Below are positions 43,388 through 53,826 of a stretch of DNA of 64,000 nt, one piece after another. Location: contig NC_085137.1 in NCBI RefSeq assembly GCF_035046485.1, positions 19,187,346 to 19,251,345 of the forward strand. Direction: 5' to 3'. Below the pieces are notes generated by a model. That model ran no database searches and was not told the origin of the DNA. It saw only the letters and a list, made by a program, of their open reading frames with translations. Positions within the stretch are counted from its first letter, which is position 1. Every line of letters starts with the position of its first letter. Origin of the DNA: Aedes albopictus. Taxonomy: Eukaryota; Arthropoda; Insecta; Diptera; Culicidae. Both the position numbers and the translations under genes were made by a program.

Positions 43388-44335
43388 TGGTTGTGGGATG
43401 TTCAGGCGTTTTGATGTTTTGATGTACTCATGCACGGTTTTGTGTAAGTAGTTAAATTTATTTATTTATCGAGAGGGAATAACGATTCGAATGGTGGTGA
43501 TCGAAGGCCAAAAATACTTAGTCAGACCTGTACCTAAGATGCAATTTCGATGAAAATGATAGTCATGTATACACGATTAAAATTATTTGAAAGCTTTATT
43601 CAACTGGTTTTGAGTCGTTTTACTTAGCAGGTAGTTATAACTTAGACTTAAGCAGGCTAAAAATCTTAAAAAGAAAGTATCCCTTAATTGATGCGAACTC
43701 GGAATTGATTAGTTTGTGTAGCACCCGTAAGGAAGCTTGTTCTCTATTCCAGAGTCACTGCTGGATGAGAACAGCTTTCAGGAGCTTTTTATGGTTTATG
43801 TAAGAGTTTTGAGACACTGTCTTGATTGTTATACTACTTGATCCATTCCCTAATTTTGATTTTGCAAAGTATAAATTTACATGGCGTTTGTTTTTTCGAC
43901 GGAAATGATTTCAATCTCGTTCGATTGGGCATAAATGAGCAAATCGAATAAAACTGCGACAGTTAAATGTTCAAAATCTTGCTATTATCTCCGTTTACTA
44001 CACAGGATTAGGGTAGGCCATCGTGGTTATTTCCTTTTTGATACAACAATGCCCCACCCTAATGTACTATAATGTCTTGATTCAAAACGAACCACCTCGT
44101 CAATAATTTCTTATCCTAACACTTACGAAAGCTACATTATAGTATTATCATAAACTAAGTACGGTTATTGTGTCACATTCGCTCGGTTTCAGACAATTCG
44201 AATCTCCTATCGATGATCTACATTCGTTGAGATTGGCGGAATTACTTAATACACTACCATAATATCACGATAATCACAGGAACACACTCACACATGCTCA
44301 CACCGCAACATATACTCTCGCTAACATTCGATCAT
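43388..44335. other. Convergent 3' intergenic region
   Basis: 948 bp between the rhomboid stop (+) and the tenectin-like stop (-). It must hold both 3' UTRs. AATAAA-type signals exist on both strands (43946 on +; around 43448-43460 on -), but which are used is unknown. Confidence 0.6.
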
Positions 44336-45414
44336 TCAGCAGTTCAGTGGCGTACAGTGCACTCCCACTTCGGTACATTTACACTCCAGACACGGTCCGG
44401 ACAGCTCGGAGATTATCCTACCGACCCTGTACATTCGTCCGTAGATATTACACCCCGCTAGCTTCAGGATCCCAACCGTATCCTTCAGGCTGTACACCTT
44501 CGACTTCATGGTGATCTCCGCCGTGCCCTCGGAGTGATGCTGCTTCAGCTTGTTGATGTCCACCGGATTGACCACGTAGGTCTCCGAGTTGGGTATCGTG
44601 TTCGGAGGTCCATCCGATATCACCTGGTAGTGTTCCACGTCCGGATCGAACCCGTACCGATCGATGTCGTTCTTCAGTTCGGCGCCGTCCTGCGTTCCGC
44701 TGCCACTTGGGGAGTGGAAGTTCGGATTCAGGAACGGGAGATCCATCAGCGAGGGCCGATACAGATCCTTGGTTCCGTTCTGGCCGTCTTCGATCTTGAG
44801 CGTTACCGTACCGTCATGTTGTTCATCGTCTTCCTCGTGATGCTGCACCTCTCCAAGAGATCCCTCGATACTCGTTGGAGGACTGTAAACGCTTCCCAGA
44901 TGCGCCGGAATAGTCTTGAACGGAGGAACTCCATCGATCAACGCTGGTGTCGTGGACGTAGTATTCCTGACTCCATTATCTTGGTAAGGCTCCTCTTCCC
45001 TGAATAGGTAGTTCAATACATTCTCCAGACTGAACATACCATTCGGTTCCGGTTCCGTGGAATTTCTCACCATCTGAGTTGTTTCCATTTCAACCGGTAC
45101 CACCGTGTAGTCCATACCACCACGCAGCGGAAGCGCCGAAGCACCCTCGATACTCGATACCATGTCAACTTCCTCAACCGAATTTCCCATCGTCGACAGA
45201 TAGTTTGCATCCGTCGTGATCGAGATGATTTGCTTGTCGTACTCGGCACTATCGTCAACGGTATCCGTATCTAGCAGGTCATCCAACGAGGAATGGTTGT
45301 TTTTGGCAACCGAGTGGTACACGGAGAAGAGCTTTTCTTTATCCTCGATGAGGCTCATCAACGGTGGTGCCGGCTCCGGTCGGATGACGTCTATGAATGG
45401 GTTAGCGATGGTCG
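44336..45414 (-). CDS. Tnc: Tenectin-like exon: C-terminal region and half VWC domain
   Basis: 359 codons including the TGA. The acceptor precedes CGACCATCGC, completing an Ala codon. The acidic, polar linker includes NGT, NST and NHS sequons. It ends with Cys-rich CNIYGRMYRVGRI and GPCLECKCTEVGVHC, the first half of a VWC module; the second subdomain with CC is absent, and the protein stops after CTPLNC. Confidence 0.85.
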
Positions 45415-48400
45415 CTGAATAGAGAAAAATGGAAGGAAACGACAAGTTAGATGTACGTATTTGAAAGACTACAATGTGTTGTTGAGAGGCCGAATGCTAG
45501 AAGTTGATACCCAGCTCAATACCACTGCTGAAGCTCAGAAAAAGCATGGATCTAAAGGATATGCGGTGATTTTATGCAACACTCAATGATGCGTGACACA
45601 AAACTGCGTCAGGAAGGAAATTCTGAATTGAAAGATCTGGATCCCGTAGGGAAAAATTATCCCAGGGATTACGCTACCAAATATGTGGACTTACCTCCAA
45701 ATGTGGAAGCAGTGGTGTTGATTGCTATCTTCGCAGCGTACTCTTCGGTCGTCTTATCAGTCGGGAACGCAGTTGTCACGTACGGTTCATAGTAGAAGTC
45801 CTCCTTGATGTGATCCTTTGGAAGGAATCCACCTGAAAGCAATCATACAGGAACGATTACACATCGGGAAATCTTTCAAACTCCTCCAACATACCTTCAG
45901 TTTTCGTCGGTGGCGAGAATCCACTGCTGCCGGCAACCGATTTCTCTTCCATCCGGAACAGCGGATGCTCCGTACTAACAACGTCCATTTTCGCGTTATA
46001 AACAACCGGTTCGTATTTTTCCTTGTGATTTGGATAGTACACGTTCTTCTCCGGATAGCCAACGCCGTACTTGTCGTACACGGGAACGTACGTCCCCTCC
46101 TGCGGCACCTCGTACTTCGTGGGGATGAACTTCTTCAGCTCGTTCTTGAAGTGTTCCTTCTTGGCGTGCAGTTCGTACTTGGCCAGCGCATCCGTATCGT
46201 ACTCGTAGTCCGTGTCGGCAATGGTGTCGTACTTGTCCCGGATGATCTTCGTGTTGTAGTGGTTACTCTTGCCGTCCAGGTCGTAGCCTTCCGTTAGGGC
46301 CGGGTAGCTGCTCAACGACTGATCGTAGCTGTAGTCGTATTTCGGAGGTTTGAATGGCATTCCGGGGTGGATTTCATGATCGTGAGGCACACCGTACGGC
46401 TCGTAGCTTTCGGTGATGATTGGGTAGTTGGTTGGATTGGGTTTGTAGAAGTCGTATGGAGCGGCAAGTGGAATTGGAGCCTCGTTTTTCTTAACCGCGT
46501 CAGCCGGCAGGAAGGGGATGATTTTGAGGTTTGGTAGACTGGGTGGAAGAGTAGGTTCACTGTAGTCTAGGTCGATGTCAGATTCGAGGATCGACGGTAT
46601 ACTGCTGGGACGATGGAACTCGCCGATCGGAATTGGTTTTGGAGTTACAGGCCGGTATTCCGTTTTGTTTTTGGTATTCTGTTTGGATTCATTTCTCGTT
46701 GAATCGAAAATGTTGGAGAGTTCTGTTAGTAATACTGACAGCAGATTGTTCTCCTTCGTTACAAGGGGCTTAGTTGTGTTCTTCTGAGAAGGCGTCTTGA
46801 TCTTCTGAGTTGTCGTAGTCACTGATACTTCTGTCGTGGTTTGGACATCATGTTCCGTAATCGGAAGGTCGGTTTCACTCTCACTCTTGAACTCCATCTT
46901 ATCATCATCAATAAAAGTGGTCGGCGCTACGGTAGATGTTACTTCAAAAGAACCCACTGTAGTTCCCACATCGTCTTCTTCACTTTGTTCGGTCGTGGTT
47001 CCCTCATTGGACGACTCAGTCGTCAACATATCTTCAACCAGCATTTCATCGCCCTTGTAATCCACCGTCGACTCATCACTTGAATCCGTCTCATCATTTA
47101 CTGCACCAGATGTTGTTGATTCTTGGGAAGTTCCTTCCGTCGTGACCTCACTTCGTTCCGTCGACACTTCTTCGGTTGAAGACGGCACCGTTGTGGAAAC
47201 AACCACCGCAGGAAGCACCGTGGTAGGAATCTTCTCTACCTCAAACCCAACGAACTTGTTGTTCGGTCGTTTAGTGGCAATCGTTGTAGTCGCAGGAATC
47301 GGTTCGACCTTCTCGATTTTCGCATTCAGGGAACTGATGATAGACTCCACGGCTGAACTGGTGACCGAATCGTCTATTTTGATAACGACGTCGATTGGGG
47401 CGTTCGTTGTGGTGCTTTCCGTCACTACCGATTCTTCCGAAGAAGATCGTTCCGCGCTTTCAGTTGTCGAAGAGATGGTTTCCGTTTCCACGCTCTTGGC
47501 CGTTGATGTCTCCGCGCTATCAATGTCGTCATCACCATATTCTTCAGATGATTCAAGATCCGTGAGGGAATTCGACACGTCAGTTGGATTTTCCTTGAGG
47601 AGGGAATCTGACTCTAAGTCCTGAAATTCTGGCTCCGCTTTGGTTAGATCGATATCTAGCGGAATCGTAAGGTTAACTTTCTGTTGGAGGGGAAGCGTAG
47701 TTGTTTCCAATATGGGAAGAACTGTCGTTGTGACTGTACTTGAAGATGTAGTTGTAGATGGTACCTGCGTTGTCGTTGTAGTGGTCGGAAGTGGAGTTGT
47801 TGTCGGAGTCGTTGATGGAGTCTTCGTTGTCGTTACAGTTGTTTTAGTTGTTGTAGTTGATGGAGTTTCCGTAGTTGTGGTTGTGGTCGTTCTCGCTGTA
47901 GTAGTAGATGGTTCAGTTCTCGCAGTAGTAGATGGTACAGTTCTTGTAGTAGTAGATGGTACCGTTCTCGCAGTAGTAGATGGTACAGTTCTCGTAGTAG
48001 TAGTGGGTACCATTCTCGTAGTAGTAGATGGTAAAGTTGTTGTAGTGGGTATAGCTGTAGTAGACGGTGCAGTCGTAGTCGTGGAGGTCGATGATACAGT
48101 TGTGGTTGAGGGAGTTGTCGTACTTGTAGTTGTCTGTGTCTTGGTAGTAGTTGGTGCGGGTTTAAGTGTAGTGCTAACTCGCCGAATCGGTGGAGAGGTC
48201 ACTCTCACCGGGAAGTTGAAGTCGGGTTTCTCGATGTAAACCGTTTGAGGCTCTCGAACTATCTCAACTCGTACTGTGTGTACTTCAGTTATGCTCTCCG
48301 TAGTGGAACTAATCTCTGGTGCAGTTGAGGCCGGAGTTGTTTCCAACAGATCATCAGCGTTGCTGTCGATGAACTCCAGACCTGCTTTCAGGAAGTCGAA

Positions 48401-51400
48401 GAAACTCTTCTCAGATGTTGAGCTCACTGGTGGTGCCTCGGTAACTATCAGTTCTGTTGCATTTTTCGCCTCTGGTTTCGGCTCATCCGGATCTGGCCCA
48501 AACAGGATGGAAAAGAAATCGAACGACTCTTCTTCCTCTTCAATCTTTCGTGAGCTCTGTCGCTTCTGGTCACCGATTTCTGAAACGAGCGTAGAGTTAT
48601 CAACAGAACCACGGAATACTCGAGATCCGGCCTTTAACTTACTACAATCGTACCGCACTGCACAGCATTCTCCTCGTGGAACACGTGGCGTACAACCCTT
48701 GATGGCCGGAGCACACTTCTTCGGGGTACACTTCTGTTCTCCTCTGATGCAGAAGCAAACCTGACAAGGATCCGGACTGCTTATCCTTTCTCCTTCAGGA
48801 TATAACTTCCCATCAACCGAACATCCAGTGCTCTTGAAACCCTTACGCTCGACCGTTCGCAGATAGTGACGATTGTTGATTCTTCTGATTTGATTGGGCG
48901 ATTCTGTAGATACAACCTCCTTCACAGGTATCTTCCCGGTACAGTCATACCGAATGGGACAGCACGCCGAATCTATGAAAATCGGCGCACAACGAGGATT
49001 CGGCAAGGCACATTTGGGTTTGACACACTTCTGCCGCCCGTTGATACAGTAGCAGTAGGAGCACAGCGAGGACGATGTCATTGCTGAACCAGATTTGTAC
49101 ACGGTTCCGTTGACGATGCACGCTGAAAGAAAGTCAAACAAAATAGGAGTAATTACAGTAGGCGACATTCCCAGCCCGACCCAACTAATACGGTACCTCC
49201 GGTTTCCTCCACGTCTTCATCGTCAGACCTACGGAGGTAGGAATTGGGATTGGAAAGTCGCTCTTCGGCTTCCTTCTCGTAGTAGTCCAGGAAGTGAATT
49301 TTCTTACGATCACCGCTGTTTTTGGACGTTAGATGAAGTTTGGAACACTGCAGATAGGGACAGCAGGCACCGCTCTTGTGCACCAAGATGCAACCACGTG
49401 GTGGTGGAATGGGTTGTTCTGAAATTGGGAACAATAGTTAGCCAATTGGAATAGAAATCGTGAACTCCATCATGCTGGCAGCGGATGATCTAGATCATCC
49501 AAATACAACTTGGATTGCAAACTTTAAGATCTACAGGGTTAACCAATGAATCGATTCATAACAATGGAATACGCGAGAATCGTCAAGCAGTGCAGGATGA
49601 AGAAATGAGATTGACACATTTTTGGCAGGAGAACTTCAAGAGAAGTTCAAAGGAGATCTCCAAAAGGAGCTCCAAATGTATTCGAAGTTCCATGAGGAGT
49701 AACAAGGATAACTCGAAGACCACTTTATCAAAAAGACTTGCAGCACTGTCGAAGATCGGGAGTAACTATTACCAGCGCCACCACAGATGAAGATGGAACA
49801 TTTTATGATAGTGTGTGTAAATCTTCATACTCGCACCAATACACTCTTACATTTTTATACAAAGGTACCACCTTAACTCAACAGGTGGCAATGCCGTCGG
49901 TGACGCTTGCCGTTAGTATGGGAAAATATCAGAGTTGCATGTCTTCTTGATGAAGTAGTCTTCGGATAATTCCAAGAAGAGTTCCATAAGCGATATTAAA
50001 AGAAGTTGCTAAGTCTACTCCGAAGAAAGCGCGGAGGAGATCTCCAAGAGGAGTTCCTAGAAGTAATTGTAGAGGAGTTCCGAAAACAACTCACAGAAAG
50101 TTTTCTAAGTCAACTCCAAGAGGAGTTGTAAGCGGAACTTTAAAAGTAGTTTGAAAAGAAGCTTCAAGCGTAAATCCTAGGGAAGCCAACTTCAAGTGGA
50201 GTTCTGAGGAGATCTGCAAGAGGATCTTCCAAGGGGTACTCGTAGTTCCAAGAGGACCTTCAATACGAGTTCTAAGAGGAACTTCCAGAGGAGTTCCAAT
50301 GACAACTCCTGGAGCAGTTCTAAAGGGAAATTTAAAAGGAGTTCCAAGAGGAACCCATAGAGAAGTTCCAAGGACATCTCCAGGAGCAGTTCCAAGAGGG
50401 CCTTCAAGAGAAGTTTCAAGTGCAACTTCAAGAAGAGTTCAAATGGCAACTCCAAGAGGAGTACCAAAGAAAACTTTAAGAGGAGTTCCAAATGGAACAC
50501 CAAGAAAATTTCCAAGCGTAACACAAAAAAAAGTTTCAAGGTCAAATTCAAAGGGAAATGAGGAGTTCAAGGGGCACCAGAAAGGAAATTTTAAGAGAAT
50601 TTTCAAGAGAAGTTTCAAGATCAACTCCAAGAGGAGTTTCTATGGCAACTCCAAGAGATGTTTCAAAGTTAACTCCAAGAGCAGTTCCACGGGGAACTTT
50701 GAGAGGAGCTCAAAGATGAACTCCAAGAAAAGTTCCATTTGCAACTCCAAGGGGATTTCCAATAGAATTTCCAAAAGGTTTTCCAAGAAATACTTGGACC
50801 TTCAAGTGGAGTTCCAAGGGCAACTTCAAGAGGAGTTACAATGGTGATTCCAAGAGATGTTCTGAAGTAAATTCTAAGAGAAACTCCCAGGTCAACTCCA
50901 AAAGAAGTTCCAAGGGTAACTCCAAGAAAAATTCCAATGTCAACTCCAAAGGGAGTTCCTAAGAGATCTCATCACCGAGAGGAGTTCCAAGAGAACCTTA
51001 TGGAACTTCATAGAGGAACTCCAACAGAACAGATTCCAAGAAGATCTCCAAGAGAAGTTTCACGGGGTACTCGAAGAAGAGCTCCAAGAGAAATTTCAAG
51101 AGGAGTTGCAATGTTAACTCCAAGAGATTTTTTCAAGTCAACTCCAAGAGGAGTTTAAAGGGAACTTTAAAAGGAGTTCGTAAAAGAAGCTTCAAGGAAA
51201 CTTTAATATCTAAGAGTTCCAAAAAAAAAGAGTTTCAAGAGAAACCAGAACAAAAGTTGCAAGAAAAATTCCAAGATAAGTTCTGAGGGCAACTCCAAGA
51301 GAAGTTTCAAAGTCAACTCCAAGAGCAGTTCTATGGAGAATTTTGAGAGGCATTTCAAAAAGAACTCTAAGAAAAGTTCCAAGGTCTTCACCAAAGGAAG

Positions 51401-53826
51401 TTCTAAGGGCAACTCCTAGAGTAGATCCAAATTAGATCTCTAAAAGTAATTCAAGGGGTATTTGGACCTTCAAGAGGGGTTCCAATGACAACTTTAAGAG
51501 GAGTTCAAAAGTCAATTCCAGAAGGAGTTCCGAGGGCACTCAAAAACGAAGATACAATTTCAACTCTAAAGACATTGCCGGGTCCCGTGTTGCAGTGGCC
51601 ACGCCGTTACGCGTTCGCTTTATAAGCGGATTGTCATGGGTTCGATTTCCAGCAACGGCACTTGCCTTTTTTTTTGTCAGTAATTCATGCTTGCCTAGAT
51701 CAGCTGGCACTGGCCCTCTTCTGTGCCCATAGCTCAAACGGATAGGATACTCATGATGGCTCCTCAATCGGACTGGAAATGGTGCAATAGCCACACATCA
51801 ACATCATCATGCTTATCCTTCTATCATGGACAGAGTGAAAATAAAAGCAGCACAAGGCAACCAGCTCGCTATAGTATAATAGCATACATTTAGGCGCTGT
51901 ACAACGTGTGAGTGCAGCTGTCAGTTGCATTCGCTCACGTATTGCCCTAATGGACAATAAAGCGAGCTGTATAAATATAGGGTTAAGCGGTTAAGAATGA
52001 AAGAAAACTCCAAATGCAGTTCCAGGGAGATATCCAAGAGAAGTTCCAAGAGACAATCGAAAAGAATTTCCGAGAATCTTGAAGAGAAGATCCAATGGCA
52101 ACTTCAAACTTCAAGAGAAGATGGCAACTTTCAAAGTAAACTTTCAAGAAATTTCAAGTGGAACTTTAAGAAGAGTTCCAAAAGGAGATCCTATAGGAAC
52201 TCCATGGGCAACTCAAATGGAAGCTTCATGGCCTGGCCAAGAGAAGTTTCAATGGATACTCGAAGAGGGACTGCAAGAGAATTTTCAAGGGGTGTGCCAT
52301 GGGCAATTCCAAGACGAGTTTCAATGGCAACTCCAAGAAAATTTTCTAAGATAACTCCATGGGGAGTTTCAAGGTGAGCTTTAATATGGATTCCAAGAAG
52401 AACTCCGACAAGAGTTTGGAGAGGAGCCAGAAGATAAGTTCCAAGAAGAATTCCAAGTGAAATTCGAGGGGTAAGTTCAAAAGAAACAGCAAGACCAACT
52501 CCAGGAGATGTTCCAAGAAAATCTCTAAGAACAATTTCAGGGAGTACTCGAAGAGAGGTTCTTAGTAGCCTTCCAAGAGAAGTTCCAAGGTCAACTCTAA
52601 GGCGAATATCACAGGGATTTTAAGAACAGTTCCAAGACAAATTCAAATAAAAGTTCAAAGAAAAACTAGAAGAGAAGTTACAATGGAAACTTAAAGGGAG
52701 TTCCATTTTTAACGCTATGAATAGTTCCAATGGGAACTCCACCAGAATTTCCAAGCGAAACTTCAAGTGTTGCAAAGTTGCAAAGAAAACTCTTAGAAGA
52801 GTTCTCAAGAAAACACCACGAGAAATCTTAATGGGAAATTCTAGAGAAATTTCAACACGATTTCTTAGAAGAGTTTTGAGAGAAGCACCAAAGTTACTCC
52901 AATAGGAAATCCAAGAGGTGGATATAAATAAACTTTAAGAAGAGTTTTAAGGTAATTTCCGAAGATTTGTTCTACGAATCTATACGGGTTCATTTGAAAC
53001 TCATTAATATTTGATTGATGATCTATTACGCTTGTAGGTCTAAAAGACTTTACTTCAAAGAGTTGTTGAGACGTCTGAAATGTCCATAGACTTCATTATA
53101 CCTACAGTACAGTTTAGATCATGGGTACATCTTTGGTTTTTGGGCATTAGGGCACTATACTCACAACCTCTGTATTAGTAATCCTACATTATGTAGAGAA
53201 TTTCTACTCTGTATAGGGGAATTCAGGTATTTTGGACAGACCGTTACGCGTATATATTTTGGACATTTACGGCAAAATCAAATGGAAATGTCCAAATTAT
53301 ATACGCGTAACGGTCTGACCAAATTATCTCAATCACCCTAAATTGCCGGTTACGCATGTAAATAGATCTGGAGCCTTATACTCCTAGGGGCCGTTCATAA
53401 ACCACGTAGACTTTTTGGGGGGAGGGGGGGGGGGTGCTAACCAAAGTTTTTAAAATTTTTGTATGGGCAAAAGTCTTACGAGGTGGGAGGGGGTCTAAGA
53501 TGGTCAAATTTTGGTCTACGTGGTTTATGAACAGTCCCCAAGTAGTTATTACAAACTTTCTCACTTCCAGTGTACAGTGTACCCTAAAGTCTGCCGATAA
53601 TTCCCATGCGTTTAGTGTGTGTTGCCCACATGCCACTTACCCTAGTCGCCGCCGAAAGCGCCTACCGATAGGCAACCCCGACCACATCGACACTACTTAC
53701 CCGGGCACACTTTGAGCGCGCAGATTAGCGTTTTGCTCTGGCACTTGCACATCAGACACGGTTCCTTCGTGGGAACTATCGACCCCTCCATGAAGTGGGT
53801 CCCGTTGTAGTAGCAACTGTTGGTTT
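44336..53826 (-). CDS. Tnc: Tenectin-like secreted mucin with VWC domains (5 exons, 5' incomplete)
   Basis: Predicted join on the - strand: 53826-53701, 49418-49197, 49122-45895, 45832-45695, 45414-44336. All introns are GT-AG and all joins phase 1. About 1,597 residues are visible; the signal-peptide exon lies further upstream and was not found. Order: VWC 1 (CYYNGTHFMEGS to PCLMCKC, then GACCPYLQCSK across two exons), VWC 2 (CIVNGTVYKSG to ACCPIRYDC), VWC 3 (CSVDGKLYPEG to ECCAVRYDC), a long Thr/Ser-rich mucin region, a Tyr/Pro-rich part, and a final half VWC (CNIYGRMYRVGR to CTEVGVHCTPLNC). Tenectin is a luminal extracellular-matrix mucin of insect epithelia that binds integrin; no RGD is present in the visible part. 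The identity is from memory of the domain plan; another VWC mucin is possible. Confidence 0.75.
45695..45832 (-). CDS. Tnc: Tenectin-like short exon (46 codons)
   Basis: 138 bp between TGCTTTCAG and GTAAGT on the - strand. It encodes GGFLPKDHIKEDFYYEPYVT then an acidic, Thr-rich stretch. Phase 1 at both ends, so it could be skipped without changing frame. Confidence 0.7.
45895..49122 (-). CDS. Tnc: Tenectin-like large exon: two VWC domains and mucin region
   Basis: 3,228 bp, phase 1 at both ends. VWC 2 lies at about 49120-48945 and VWC 3 at about 48823-48645, each with ten cysteines in the CxxCxC...CC order. The Thr/Ser/Pro mucin region follows (about 48190-47650), then further Ser/Thr/Glu-rich sequence to about 46750, where heavy O-glycosylation is expected. 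From about 46620 the sequence turns Pro/Tyr/Asp-rich (PPKYDYSYDQ, YDTIADTDYEYDTD). The donor is GTATGT at 45894. Confidence 0.9.
47897..48025 (-). repeat. Coding minisatellite in the mucin domain (24-bp unit)
   Basis: About five tandem 24-bp units encode an eight-residue repeat of the type RTVPSTTT or RTVPSTTA. Likely length-variable between individuals. The long ORFs on the + strand here are antisense shadows. Confidence 0.8.
49197..49418 (-). CDS. Tnc: Tenectin-like exon: second half of VWC 1
   Basis: 222 bp, phase 1 at both ends. It begins EQPIPPPRGCILVHKSGACC and CPYLQCSK, the CC-containing second subdomain that completes the VWC started in the exon at 53701. Then a charged linker with a run of Asp and Glu. 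The donor GTACCG at 49196 is weak but is the only one that keeps frame with the next exon. Confidence 0.85.
49620..52975 (+). repeat. Degenerate 12-bp-period array, family B
   Basis: Tandem GAGTTCCAAGAG, GAACTTCAAGAG and CAACTCCAAGAG units over 3.3 kb, interrupted by about 170 bp at 49790-49955 and by a SINE at 51577-52000. On the - strand the frame reads LELLLKLLLEL with the charged residue every four positions, proving the 12-bp period. ORFs here (50192-50551 -, 50299-50847 +) are artefacts. The unit sequence differs from family A. Confidence 0.85.
51577..52000 (+). mobile_element. tRNA-derived SINE, copy 2
   Basis: The head contains GTTGCAGTGGCCACGCCG and GGGTTCGATTTCCAGC (B box). The body shares AGCTCAAACGGA, GGACTGGAAA and TCGCTCACGTA with the copy at 24702 and ends GGTTAAGCGGTTAAGAATGA. 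It interrupts family B. Confidence 0.8.
53231..53323. repeat. 93-bp near-perfect palindrome
   Basis: CAGACCGTTACGCGTATATA on the left is the inverse of TATATACGCGTAACGGTCTG on the right apart from one small indel; ATTTTGGACATTT pairs with AAATGTCCAAATT. The loop is about 17 bp. Probably a very short MITE. Confidence 0.75.
53387..53539. mobile_element. Short palindromic MITE, GGGGCTGTCCATAAAC family (diverged)
   Basis: GGGGCCGTTCATAAACCACG on the left and CGTGGTTTATGAACAGTCCCC-type inverse on the right, with a G-rich interior. Lies just 3' (on -) of the 53701 exon. Confidence 0.75.
53701..53826 (-). CDS. Tnc: Tenectin-like exon: first half of VWC 1
   Basis: 126 bp with a TTTTTGCAG acceptor and GTAAGTAG donor on the - strand, phase 1 at both ends. 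It encodes TNSCYYNGTHFMEGSIVP then EPCLMCKCQSKTLICALKVCP, the CxxCxC subdomain of a VWC module. It joins in frame to the exon at 49418 to complete the CP...PPRGC motif. Confidence 0.85.

Larger units (their letters stand above)
36868..41770. mobile_element. MITE arms split by the copia insertion
   Basis: The left part (36868-36899, ATTATCGGCAGGTTTG) and the sequence after the copia (GTTCTCTTCGTCATGGGG) together form the inverse of 41710-41770 (CCCCAGAGACGAAGAGAAC followed by CGGCCGAGAATAGG). So the copia landed in the left arm of a small palindromic element of about 200 bp. Confidence 0.6.
49423..53700 (-). other. Tenectin-like 4.3-kb intron filled with repeats
   Basis: Contains the family B 12-bp array (49620-52975), a SINE (51577-52000), a palindrome (53231-53323) and a MITE (53387-53539). 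No additional exon seen. Confidence 0.7.

Noticed and set aside
42633..43136. 167-codon + strand ORF reaching rhomboid exon 5
   Set aside because: Crosses the exon 5 acceptor in a different frame; no recognisable domain.
44534..45007. 157-codon + strand ORF
   Set aside because: Antisense shadow of the tenectin-like C-terminal exon.
47142..48764. Three ORFs of 160-199 codons on the + strand, Val/Ser-rich
   Set aside because: Exact antisense of the Thr-rich tenectin-like exon; no independent domain.
50192..50847. Leu-rich ORF (-) and Ser/Arg-rich ORF (+)
   Set aside because: Family B array artefacts; the Leu-rich frame mimics a membrane protein only because of the repeat.
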